From assembly GCA_020072925.1 (NCBI GenBank), contig JAIQGA010000002.1:35215-99214 (forward strand): 64,000 bases of DNA, in the 5' to 3' direction. Source of the stretch: Terriglobia bacterium. Lineage in GTDB: Bacteria; Acidobacteriota; Terriglobia; UBA7540. The position numbers were made by a program, and so were the translations under genes. Shown piece by piece: positions 17,885-25,584 of this stretch (its first letter is position 1; each line of letters begins with the position of its first letter). The notes beneath the pieces are model-generated. The model was not told the origin of the DNA, ran no database searches, and saw only the letters and a program-made list of their open reading frames with translations.

Positions 17885-19213
17885 CTATTCGCGCGGTTTC
17901 GGCTTCCGTTTTCCCCCGCCGCCTTGGCCGCCCCTGGCCGGACGGGGGCCGCCGCTTGCCTGAGAACAGCCGCCCTGGAGAAGCTTGCCAGTCTGCAAAT
18001 CCACTTTGACCAGGTCTTTCTGAGCCACTCCATGCTTATCAGCGGAGCGGAAGGTTACCGAGAGCGTTTGGGCGTCCGTGGTAACAGTGAGGTATCCGAA
18101 GTCGATCAAAGGATCGACTTCCAGCGTGTGGTCATCCACCGTCGTGCAGGCCGGAGGCGCTTTTTGGCGTGGCGCTGTGGCGGAGAAGCCTCCGCAGCCC
18201 GCGACAATGTAGGGAGTCTCCTTCCCGTTCACGACCCGGGTGAACCTTTGGTAGAGATGGGCGTGGCCCGACAGTACGAGGTCCGGCCACAGGCCCGCCG
18301 CCTTGCACGCTGCGTCGATGTCCGCCAAAATGCCGGTGGAGCCGCCGTGTCGCGCGTCCGCGGATAGAGGCGGGTGATGGACCGCGAGGACCACTCCGCG
18401 CTTGCCACCCTCACGCTCAGGTTTCAGACGGCTCAGCTCCTTTTCCAAGAAGAGGATCTGTTCATCACTAATTGGAAAATGGCCACGCTGAGAGGAGATC
18501 ACTCCCGGACCATCCAGCACGTTGCTATAGAGTCCGATGATCGACACAAAAGGCGCGTCGAGCGTGAAGTAGACTCCCGGTTGAGTCATGGCGCTTCGCA
18601 TCAGTCCGCCGGCATCGGGAGAGGGCCCCGACGCAGCGGCGCAGAAGTTGACAAGGAATGCAGCCAGACTCGGGACCTGGGGAGCCGTTGAGCTGGGGCC
18701 GAACACCATCCCGTCGTGGTTTCCCGGGATGGCGAAAATGGGGCGGTCGTACGCCCGAAAGGGCTCGTAGAACTGATCGTAATAGTATTGGCCCTCACCA
18801 AAATTGTAGATGATGTCGCCCAGATGAAAGAAGAAGGCGGGGCCGCTTAAGCCTTGAATGTCGGCTGCCATGGCATCAGCAACCGCAGCTTCATGACCTA
18901 TGGCAGTTGCCGCGCTCTGCGAACGGCTCACCTTGGCGGCTCCCGTGTCTCCCACGGCGTGAAAGCTGATCTCACCGGCTGCGTTGATGGCATCTATACA
19001 CGCAGCAGGAACGAAATCTGACAGATTCAAATACAGTGGCGCGCCCGGGCGGGGCGGCGGGATGGGCTGCACCTGCTTCTGATGTGCCAGGTAATACGCG
19101 GAGTTGTAGTACTGGGAACTGGTGTTGTCCTGGCGGAACCCAGTTTCGTCAGGGCTAGGCTGCGGGTCGGCGAAGAGACGTCCCCCGGGGCCGACGAGGG
19201 TTTCTGTTGGCAT
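17885..19213 (-). CDS. purple-acid-phosphatase-like metallophosphoesterase
   Basis: A 442-residue calcineurin-like phosphoesterase closer to purple acid phosphatases than the enzyme at 12049-13419. Motifs in order are GDTG at 88-91, LGDIIYNFG at 131-139, GNHDG at 164-168, VHHPPLS and GHAHLYQRF. The last is the paired-His motif found in purple acid phosphatases. The Tyr after the second metal motif (IIY) would be the metal-ligand Tyr typical of that class. The C-terminus ends in a Gly-Lys-Pro-Arg-rich tail. The start has a strong GGAGG. There is no signal peptide, which is unusual because purple acid phosphatases are normally exported. Upstream of the start lies an 11-mer (ACCATTTGGGG) shared with the 753-aa gene region. 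Confidence 0.85.
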   Translation of the reverse strand: MPTETLVGPGGRLFADPQPSPDETGFRQDNTSSQYYNSAYYLAHQKQVQPIPPPRPGAPLYLNLSDFVPAACIDAINAAGEISFHAVGDTGAAKVSRSQSAATAIGHEAAVADAMAADIQGLSGPAFFFHLGDIIYNFGEGQYYYDQFYEPFRAYDRPIFAIPGNHDGMVFGPSSTAPQVPSLAAFLVNFCAAASGPSPDAGGLMRSAMTQPGVYFTLDAPFVSIIGLYSNVLDGPGVISSQRGHFPISDEQILFLEKELSRLKPEREGGKRGVVLAVHHPPLSADARHGGSTGILADIDAACKAAGLWPDLVLSGHAHLYQRFTRVVNGKETPYIVAGCGGFSATAPRQKAPPACTTVDDHTLEVDPLIDFGYLTVTTDAQTLSVTFRSADKHGVAQKDLVKVDLQTGKLLQGGCSQASGGPRPARGGQGGGGKRKPKPRE

Positions 19214-19682
19214 GACTCTGCCTCCTTTACTTGAAGAGTCTAATTACGACCATTTGGGGCGCAGACATACGGAGATATCAGTGCGCTCGACGTTCAAGCC
19301 AGACCAACCCTTCGAATGCGGCCCGCGGCTTGGCCAAGGGATCCGCGATGATCTGACTATTGCGAAGGAAATGACTGACACGGCAACTTTCCAAAAAGCT
19401 CGGTGTCATACTAATCAGTATGCCCGACCACGTCAAGTGAGATTACACAATTTTCTTCTTGACTTCTCTCAAGAACTGCCATAGATTTTTGTCGAACAGG
19501 GTATAGTCTTAGAGGTAAATCCTGGCCAATTGCAGATAGTCCCCGGAGGAATTCCACGGACCCCTTGGACGTGGCCAAGGTCTGGCCATTCATAGATCGA
19601 GAACCTGGCGGGGCGGAAATCTGCGCCGGCCTGACGAATGGTCCGATTCGCTACAATCTAGAATAAGAGAGGAGCTGCGAAT
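19214..19682. other. divergent intergenic region
   Basis: This stretch separates the phosphatase-like gene (minus) from the S53 peptidase (plus). It holds the putative plus-strand promoter listed at 19459-19487 and the 11-mer ACCATTTGGGG at 19249-19259. I see no small gene or RNA in it. Confidence 0.4.
19459..19487 (+). promoter_or_regulatory. possible sigma70-like promoter for the S53 peptidase gene
   Basis: TTGACT (19459-19464) and TAGATT (19482-19487) are separated by 17 bp. They match the consensus boxes in five and four positions. The box pair lies about 195 bp upstream of the S53 start, so the leader would be long; a nearer promoter cannot be excluded. Confidence 0.3.
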
Positions 19683-21404
19683 ATGCCTGGTGATCAGAAG
19701 CCAATTGCGGGAAGTCATCGGACCGCTTTCCGGAATGCCAAGGCGGTGGGGAAAATTGATCCAGAACAGCGCATTGAAGTAACCGTGCGAGTGCGTCCGC
19801 GCCAGGCCGGCGCCGATCTGCGCGCCCGGGTCATGGAGATGGCTGCCAAGCGTCCGAGCGAGCGAACCTATATGAGTCGCGAGGAACTGGTTGCAGGCCG
19901 GGGAGCTGACCCTGAGGACTTGGCGAAAATCGACCAGTTTGCTCACGCCCATAGCCTTACTGTTGTGGAGACGAGCATTCCGAAGCGAATCGTGAGGCTT
20001 GCCGGGACCGTGGAAAACCTCAGCCGGGCGTTTGGCGTGCGTCTCCAGAAATACAAGTCAAAGGACGTCGTCTACCGCGGGCGCACCGGCCCGGTGTATG
20101 TGCCCAGTGAGCTCGCTGAAATTGTGGAAGGAGTTTTCGGCTTGGACAACCGTCCCGTCGCCAAGCCTCACTATCGACGTTTTCAAAGACCCGCACCTGA
20201 GAGGGGTCGGGTAAGCGCGCGCCGGGGATTGGCAAAGGGCAAAGCCAGGAAACCAATCCTTAGCAGCGCCGCCGCCTCTCCCCGCAACGCGCCGGATGGC
20301 AGCTTCAGCGCTCCGGAAGTGGCACAACTCTACAACTTCCCCACCGGTCTCGATGGCAGCGGGCAGTGCATTGCGATCATTGAGCTAAACGACTTTGATC
20401 AGAAGGGAAACATCACGGGCACAGGCTATAGCCTTTCGGATCTGCAGGACTATTTCGACAAGCTGGGTCTGTCCATGCCCGATGTGTCCGCGATCGGCGT
20501 GGATGGCGGCGCGAATATGCCCGGCCCCGATTCGAATGCTGACGGTGAAGTGACTCTGGACGTCGAGGTTGCGGGGGCCGTAGCTCCCGGAGCCAAGATC
20601 GCCGTCTATTTCGCCCCCAACACCGACGCGGGCTTCATCGATGCCGTGAACGCCGCGCTCCATGACTCCGTACGGCGGCCGTCGGTGATTTCAATCAGTT
20701 GGGGAGGCCCGGAGGACTTCTCCACCGACCAGTTCTTGAACGGACTGAATCAGGCGTTTCAGGATGCGGCGGCCATCGGCGTGACAGTTTGCTGTGCAGC
20801 GGGTGACAACGGCTCGTCTGATGAAACTGCGGATAATCGGGACGGTCAGCCTCATACGGATTTCCCTTCTAGTAGTCCCTTTGCGCTTGCCTGTGGAGGG
20901 ACCAAGCTGATCGGTTCGGGCACGACCATCAGCAGCGAGGTGGTCTGGAATGAAGGAGACCGCGGCGGCGCCGGCGGAGGAGGGGTGAGCAACAAATTTC
21001 CCCGTCCTGACTACCAGAGTAGCGCCCATGTACCCGTTTCTCCCCAAGCTACCCCGGGGCGGGGTGTTCCGGACGTGGCCGGCAATGCTGACCCCCAAAC
21101 AGGCTATCGTGTCATTGTAGGAGGCCAGGAGTTCCCCATCGGCGGTACCAGCGCGGTGGCGCCGCTCTGGGCGGGCCTCATTGCGCTGTTCAATCAGAGC
21201 CTGACTGCCAAGGGAGGGAATCCGGTGGGTTTCTTGAACCCGCTGATTTACGGTCCTCTCGCTGGCACCGCAGCGTTCCATGACATCACGGAGGGAAACA
21301 ACGACATCGACGGCAAACTCAGCAAATACTCTGCAGGGCAAGGCTGGGACGCGTGCACTGGAATGGGCTCGCCAAACGGAGCACAAATTCTACAGGCCTT
21401 GTAG
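19683..21404 (+). CDS. S53 family peptidase (kumamolisin-type sedolisin)
   Basis: A 573-residue serine-carboxyl peptidase proenzyme, close in layout to kumamolisin. Residues about 25-170 are the pro-domain, which ends in the usual VFGLDNRPVAKPH. The catalytic domain starts near 195. The catalytic Glu289 and Asp293 lie in DGEVTLDVEVAG, the oxyanion Asp is in the SWGG/CAAGDNGS part, and the nucleophile is Ser490 in GGTSAVAP. The C-terminal calcium site has the usual HDITEGNND motif. Such enzymes are active at low pH. Like kumamolisin itself, the protein has no obvious signal peptide. It stands alone, 519 bp before the PatG-like locus. A role in processing the peptides encoded there is possible but unsupported by anything except proximity. 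Confidence 0.92.
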   Translation: MPGDQKPIAGSHRTAFRNAKAVGKIDPEQRIEVTVRVRPRQAGADLRARVMEMAAKRPSERTYMSREELVAGRGADPEDLAKIDQFAHAHSLTVVETSIPKRIVRLAGTVENLSRAFGVRLQKYKSKDVVYRGRTGPVYVPSELAEIVEGVFGLDNRPVAKPHYRRFQRPAPERGRVSARRGLAKGKARKPILSSAAASPRNAPDGSFSAPEVAQLYNFPTGLDGSGQCIAIIELNDFDQKGNITGTGYSLSDLQDYFDKLGLSMPDVSAIGVDGGANMPGPDSNADGEVTLDVEVAGAVAPGAKIAVYFAPNTDAGFIDAVNAALHDSVRRPSVISISWGGPEDFSTDQFLNGLNQAFQDAAAIGVTVCCAAGDNGSSDETADNRDGQPHTDFPSSSPFALACGGTKLIGSGTTISSEVVWNEGDRGGAGGGGVSNKFPRPDYQSSAHVPVSPQATPGRGVPDVAGNADPQTGYRVIVGGQEFPIGGTSAVAPLWAGLIALFNQSLTAKGGNPVGFLNPLIYGPLAGTAAFHDITEGNNDIDGKLSKYSAGQGWDACTGMGSPNGAQILQAL

Positions 21405-21923
21405 CAAGGAATTCTCGCAACGAGAGTGGAGTCCCCGCGCTCTCGACCCTGAGGCGAAGACCTGGTGCGCCGGGAAAGGGTTCGGGCGGGCTGGTAGTGT
21501 ATTCTGCGGATCACCGGATTCAACCTTGACCATATAAGTCGCCGCGCCTGGAACATTCGTTCAGCGGTGACGAATCGTTTGCCCTCCAAAACATGATCAG
21601 ACAGTGCCTGATATTTGACCGCTGGAGCAATTTGTACGCTTTCTCAAAGCCTGACTTCGGGGCCTCCAGCGCGTCGGCGCGATGACCGGGGCCGAAGGTG
21701 ATGCTGCCGTTCACAGCAGTCGATACAGTGTCCTACGACAGCAGTCTTCCTCGCTACATACGTCGCCGAACCAGGCGGAATCTTGCCGCCGGTCCTCATA
21801 ATGTGGGCGGGTACCACCTCGACGAGAAGTTGGGGGAGTACCTATCCGTTTTATCGGTTGACTCCAGTTGCGGGTCTTTCTAGTCTTAAGTCGGGCGTAA
21901 TTCAAGATTTCCGGGGGAGCGTA
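21405..21923. other. intergenic region before the PatG-like locus
   Basis: No gene, RNA or convincing promoter is recognised in these 519 bp. The longest plus-strand frame merges into the protease frame but lacks a ribosome site and family similarity, so the protease start was placed at 21924. Confidence 0.35.
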
Positions 21924-22796
21924 ATGACCCCCTTAGATACAGTGGCGCTTTCGCCTCTCACGGGTAGAACGCGAGGAAGGCCGGAAGTCATAATCGGTCT
22001 AATCGATGGTCCTGTTGCCCTGGACCATCCGGATCTGAGCGGCTCATTTGTCCGCCAGATCTCCCCCAGCGCGGGGGCTGCCTGCTCGCGCTTGGACAGC
22101 CTTGCGTGCTCACACGGGACTTTTGTCGCCGGGATCCTCTGCGCGCGGCGAGGTTCGGAAGCTCCTGCGATCTGCCCGGATTGCACCCTCCACATACGTC
22201 CGATATTCTCCGAGACCAATCCTACGAACGGCGACATGCCGAGCGCGACGCCTGATGAGCTTGCACAAGCAATCAACGAGTGTGTTGACTCTGGCGCGCG
22301 GGTTCTCAATCTGAGCGCGGCCCTGACCTCCACTCCACCGAGAGGCGACACCAAGTTAGAACAGGCACTCGATTATGCCGCCTCGCGAGGTGTGATCCCG
22401 GTGGCCGCTGCCGGGAACCAGGGGACCGTGGGCGGTTCCATCATCATTCGGCATTCTGCGGTCATCCCCGTAGCCGCGTGCGACCTTCAAGGCAAACCGC
22501 TGAATGAATCGAACCTCGGCAGCTCAATCGGAAGGCGAGGTCTGATGGCGCCCGGAATGGGCGTCACGAGCCTGGGGACGAACGGAAAACCTCGGACATT
22601 AGGCGGAACCAGCGCAGCGGCGCCCTTCGTCACGGGAGCCATTGCACTGTTATGGTCGGAATTTCCCAGGGCCAGCGCGGCGGAAATCAAGTTAGCAGTC
22701 ACACGACTCCGCCGACCATCACGCCACACCGTGGTGCCGCCCTTGCTTGATGCTTGGGGAGCCTACGAAGCCCTCAGCCAGAGGGGATCCACTTAG
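21924..22796 (+). CDS. PatG-type subtilisin-like protease (S8)
   Basis: A 290-residue subtilase. The start at 21924 is preferred over the upstream frame because GGGGGAG precedes it and the conserved family sequence begins here with MTPLDTVALSPL. The catalytic triad is Asp28 (GLIDGPV), His64 (CSHGTFVAG) and Ser230 (GGTSAAAPFV); the AAGNQGT oxyanion Asn is also present. The sequence resembles the protease part of PatG-family proteins. Those proteins, in cyanobactin pathways, cut the precursor peptide and can macrocyclise it. There is no signal peptide or pro-domain, as in PatA/PatG. In full PatG the protease is followed by a C-terminal domain of unknown function. Here that domain is a separate gene at 23051, with a 66-aa protein between. 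Function is inferred from family and neighbours. Confidence 0.85.
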   Translation: MTPLDTVALSPLTGRTRGRPEVIIGLIDGPVALDHPDLSGSFVRQISPSAGAACSRLDSLACSHGTFVAGILCARRGSEAPAICPDCTLHIRPIFSETNPTNGDMPSATPDELAQAINECVDSGARVLNLSAALTSTPPRGDTKLEQALDYAASRGVIPVAAAGNQGTVGGSIIIRHSAVIPVAACDLQGKPLNESNLGSSIGRRGLMAPGMGVTSLGTNGKPRTLGGTSAAAPFVTGAIALLWSEFPRASAAEIKLAVTRLRRPSRHTVVPPLLDAWGAYEALSQRGST

Positions 22797-22812
22797 GTCA
22801 GGAGGTCAAGCG

Positions 22813-23013
22813 GTGAGGAAGCCCAGGGAGACTACGCCTCGCACAGCCCAACGCCAGCCACGTCGCGTTCGGCTTCCGGGGTTTCTGATCGAAGAGGAAA
22901 TTGGCTTGGGCGACGTCATCAAGCGAGTAACTTTCGCCATGGGAGTCAAACCTTGCGGCGGATGCGAAAGACGAGCTGCCGCACTCAACCGATGGATGCA
23001 TTTCACACGTTAG
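22813..23013 (+). CDS. small conserved Cys-containing protein of the PatG-like locus
   Basis: A 66-residue basic protein starting with GTG at 22813, directly after GGAGG at about 22801-22805 and 16 bp after the protease stop. The N-terminal half is rich in Arg, Pro and Gln. The C-terminal half is well formed: LPGFLIEEEIGLGDVIKR, then KPCGGCERRAAALNRW. To my recollection the IGLGDVIKR...KPCGGCxRRAxxLNRW pattern recurs in small hypothetical proteins beside such loci; this should be checked by search. The CGGC pair could bind metal or form a disulfide. Note that LPGF echoes the PGF of the precursor-like peptides. Its place between protease and PatG-C genes suggests an accessory role in the same pathway. 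Confidence 0.7.
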   Translation: MRKPRETTPRTAQRQPRRVRLPGFLIEEEIGLGDVIKRVTFAMGVKPCGGCERRAAALNRWMHFTR

Positions 23014-23050
23014 CGAACGCAGGCATGCGAAATCCACAGGAGGTGATTTC

Positions 23051-23986
23051 ATGGAGCAACCAGAAATGAAGGCGCCAGCGGCGACACCGCCCATCGGCGT
23101 GAATGATGCTCTCGCACCGGTAGCCCCCGCCGCCAGTCCGGCGGCGGCTGTGCTCGTCCCGCAGGCTTGCCCCACTTGTGGGACGGCGCCGGCCAGCACC
23201 GCTAGTGCCGCCACCAGCCCCAACTACATCTACGCCATTGGCAGGATTGAATGCCGCTTTCCACTTCCGTCGGTGGAAAAGGAGTTTGCCCAGGCCACAG
23301 GGAGGGCGGAAACGTCTGGACTGACTGACCGGCAGGCTGTCCAAAAGATCCTATCGCAACGTCAAAACCGCTACCTGGCGCGGCAGTTGTGCTGGGTGAT
23401 GACGATTGAGGGTTTGGAAACCTACATCCTTGTTCCGCGCGATCCCGCCGACTTAGATTTGTTGATTGAGGCTCTGCGCTCCACACCCAGCCCCACGGAC
23501 CTGGATTGCGTCATCGGTGTTCGAGGGCCCATCGCCCCGCCGGAAATGTGCAACGGCCTCATGGTTCCAATTGTGATCTTCGATCAGATCTATTCCTTCG
23601 ATCGAGAAGCGCTGATAAAGGCCATCCCACGACCTGAGAAGACTGCGGCCAAAGAATTCGCGCCGGCGGCGGAGGAACTCTTCGACCGGATTATGCAGAT
23701 GACCGACAACGCCGGGGCGACAGATGAGCACCGGGCCTTGAATTACCTGGCGGTCCGATATCAGGCCATTTATGCCAACGCTGCGGAGGCTTTTGCGCGC
23801 AACTCTTCGCTGAGCGCGGTCGACATTCAGTCGTCCTCTTTGAGCGGTACACGCAAGGTGGTCGATGTCATTTTCTCTTACACGAACCGCAACACGGACG
23901 TGACTGAAAAATACTTCTGCCGCGTCGATGTGACCGAGCAGTTTCCGTTCCTGGTCACCAAATTGTCGCCGTATTACAGCAGATGA
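23051..23986 (+). CDS. PatG C-terminal-domain protein
   Basis: A 311-residue protein with an almost ideal AGGAGGTGA ribosome site. Residues 1-55 are an Ala/Pro-rich linker carrying a CPTC motif (ACPTCGTAP). Residues about 58-311 match, as I recognise it, the C-terminal domain of PatG-family proteins: NYIYAIGRIECRFP, FAQATGRAETSGLTDRQA, RQLCWVMTIEGLETYIL, GPIAPPEMCNGLMVPIV and the terminal FLVTKLSPYYSR. In cyanobactin PatG this domain follows the macrocyclase protease and has no settled biochemical role. Here it is uncoupled from the protease gene. It lies 75 bp upstream of the first precursor-like gene. A role in precursor recognition is an inference. Confidence 0.85.
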   Translation: MEQPEMKAPAATPPIGVNDALAPVAPAASPAAAVLVPQACPTCGTAPASTASAATSPNYIYAIGRIECRFPLPSVEKEFAQATGRAETSGLTDRQAVQKILSQRQNRYLARQLCWVMTIEGLETYILVPRDPADLDLLIEALRSTPSPTDLDCVIGVRGPIAPPEMCNGLMVPIVIFDQIYSFDREALIKAIPRPEKTAAKEFAPAAEELFDRIMQMTDNAGATDEHRALNYLAVRYQAIYANAAEAFARNSSLSAVDIQSSSLSGTRKVVDVIFSYTNRNTDVTEKYFCRVDVTEQFPFLVTKLSPYYSR

Positions 23987-24060
23987 AGGACGATGCATGG
24001 GATCAGTCAGCTATCATTGTGAATGTCATGCCAGGAAATCGTCAGGGGAAGGAGAAGCAA

Positions 24061-24312
24061 ATGAGCACACCTGGATTTTCAGCAGAACTCTCGTTGAGCG
24101 GCAAGAGTTTGACCCACGGCACCCGAGGATGGACAGGCCCTAGCGGTACTCGGGTAATTCCTGCGCTTCCCATTGGAGGCTGGGGAACACTCGCATGTAT
24201 AAGAGCAATATGCCGCATATCGCCTACCGACTGTTCGTCTGCGTGGCGCATATGCGTCGGAAATGCACCGGTCGATCCATGGCTTGCCCCACTGCCCAAC
24301 CCTGGATTCTAG
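24061..24312 (+). CDS. RiPP precursor-like peptide 1 (PGFSAELSL leader)
   Basis: An 83-residue peptide starting at ATG 24061, with AAGGAG six bases upstream. The N-terminus MSTPGFSAELSL carries the motif shared by all four peptides in this locus. The rest is unlike the others: a Gly/Thr/Arg-rich segment, then a region with four Cys (TLACIRAICRISPTDC and RICVG) and a Pro-rich tail ending in NPGF. The pattern of a constant N-terminus and variable Cys-bearing C-terminus is that of RiPP precursors: the constant part would be the recognition leader and the variable part the product. It is 74 bp downstream of the PatG-C gene. The coding assignment rests on the motif, the ribosome site and position. 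Confidence 0.75.
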   Translation: MSTPGFSAELSLSGKSLTHGTRGWTGPSGTRVIPALPIGGWGTLACIRAICRISPTDCSSAWRICVGNAPVDPWLAPLPNPGF

Positions 24313-24455
24313 TAGGAGGAGACAAGCCGCGGGTGTGAGGATAACAACTCGACTCCGCATCGACGCGAAGACACACCGTTCGGGCTGGCCTGTACTGATA
24401 CTTGGTGTCTGAGTTTTTTGACCGATAAGAATCAATGAAAGGAGAAAACAAACCA

Positions 24456-24644
24456 ATGAGCATGCCAGGATTTTCAGCAGAAGCTTCACTGTTTACGGCC
24501 GGTGATTGCTACCGGGATGCGGCTGACGAACTTGAAGGCGTGGCACAGGTGCTCCCGCAATCTTGCAGCATCACTTGCGACGATGCGACCGGATATTGGG
24601 GTTGCAAGGTGAACTGCGGCCCCCGCGGCCCTGTCGCCCAATGA
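24456..24644 (+). CDS. RiPP precursor-like peptide 2 (PGFSAEASL leader)
   Basis: A 62-residue peptide starting at ATG 24456, with AAAGGAG about eleven bases upstream; an in-frame ATG at 24435 lies before that site and is less likely. The N-terminus MSMPGFSAEASL is the shared leader motif. A Cys at residue 18 and an acidic stretch follow, then VLPQ, then a putative core with four Cys (SCSITCDDATGYWGCKVNCG). VLPQ also precedes the core in peptide 3, so it may mark the leader/core junction or a protease site. The product would be a Cys-rich peptide of roughly 25-30 residues if cut there. Cleavage position and modification are unknown. Confidence 0.78.
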   Translation: MSMPGFSAEASLFTAGDCYRDAADELEGVAQVLPQSCSITCDDATGYWGCKVNCGPRGPVAQ

Positions 24645-24785
24645 ACCAAAGCCTTGGGATCTCCGGACATTTTGCAGTCTGAGCTCGATGTCAAACCCGA
24701 AGTGGGCAGCTCGTGCCGGTTCGGCTTCGGGCGGCAGCTTGTGGGCAAGGGATCGAGAAGAAACTCATGAACAAGGAGAAATGAC

Positions 24786-24998
24786 ATGACCATACCAGGG
24801 TTCACCGCCGAGGCTTCGCTCGGCGAAAAGAGGGGAGACTATGCTTTGACACTGGGACTCGCCGCAGGAGACGGCAAGGTCCTGCCCCAGCTCTTTTGCC
24901 GTTCGGATGGGGGAGGCACGACATGTTATCAGTGTTGGGATGAGGGAGGTTACAGCGGGTGCTACTCATTCCGCGTACCACACCCGACGCTGTTTTGA
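24786..24998 (+). CDS. RiPP precursor-like peptide 3 (PGFTAEASL leader)
   Basis: A 70-residue peptide with AAGGAG upstream of ATG 24786. The N-terminus MTIPGFTAEASL is the shared motif, followed by GEKRGDYALTLGLAAGDG. The VLPQ element found in peptide 2 is present again, followed by a core with four Cys (LFCRSDGGGTTCYQCW and GYSGCY) and many Gly, Tyr and Ser. The tail is RVPHPTLF. Apart from the N-terminal motif and VLPQ it shows no useful similarity to its neighbours. This is the signature of diversified products from a common leader. Confidence 0.78.
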   Translation: MTIPGFTAEASLGEKRGDYALTLGLAAGDGKVLPQLFCRSDGGGTTCYQCWDEGGYSGCYSFRVPHPTLF

Positions 24999-25209
24999 GT
25001 GGCCGGTCTTCGGGGCCGTATCCACTGCGGAACAGTTTTCCGCTCCTGCCGAGGCCAAAAGGCCTGGTGGAAAGCGGCTTCGTGGTGCACCGCCCCTCAG
25101 TCACGGATTCAGCGGGTCGGTAGCTCGCCTCGGTTCCCACACCAGGGAGCCACGGTGAGCGTTCTTCCGCGCGCCAACATTCCAGTGATTGGGTGAATGG
25201 AGACGTGTC

Positions 25210-25485
25210 ATGAACATGCCGGGATTCGCCGCGGAAGCGTCGTTGTCTAAGACTGGTGGAAAGTATCGCGTGGCCGGGGCTTTTGGACAGAACGGCGCGG
25301 CATTGAGCGCAGCAGTCGTATTCCCCAGCAAGAACATCCCTATCGATATTTGCGCCCTCTTTCCATGGTTGTGCAACCCCTGCCGTCGCTGCTATGGGCT
25401 TTCGGGGATTGCGCGACAAAGTTGCTTTTGCGTATGCAACGGTGGGGTGCCGATAGTGGTAGGAAGCAGGGTCTTCTGCACGTAA
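25210..25485 (+). CDS. RiPP precursor-like peptide 4 (PGFAAEASL leader, eight Cys)
   Basis: A 91-residue peptide, the longest of the four. The start at ATG 25210 has TGGAGA about six bases upstream; an in-frame ATG at 25189 is the alternative. The N-terminus MNMPGFAAEASL is the shared motif and is followed by SKTGGKYRVAGAF. A Gly/Ala/Val-rich middle leads to a putative core with eight Cys, among them DICALFPWLCNPCRRCYG and SCFCVCNGG. The even cysteine numbers (four, four, four, eight) in the four core regions suggest disulfides or thioether links. No VLPQ element is seen here. Confidence 0.75.
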   Translation: MNMPGFAAEASLSKTGGKYRVAGAFGQNGAALSAAVVFPSKNIPIDICALFPWLCNPCRRCYGLSGIARQSCFCVCNGGVPIVVGSRVFCT

Positions 25486-25584
25486 CGTCTTGTCTAATGG
25501 GCCAGTACGCGCCCAGTGAAGGTGGCTCTCTGCACGGAAGAAAAACCTGCGGCTAATCGCTAGGCGATCGACAAAGGGACAGTG

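Noticed and set aside
24061..25485. Lanthipeptide or YcaO-type RiPP cluster
   Set aside because: The precursors are Cys-rich, but no lanthionine synthetase, YcaO heterocyclase, radical-SAM or Nif11/nitrile-hydratase-type leader is present. Only PatG-like proteins are.
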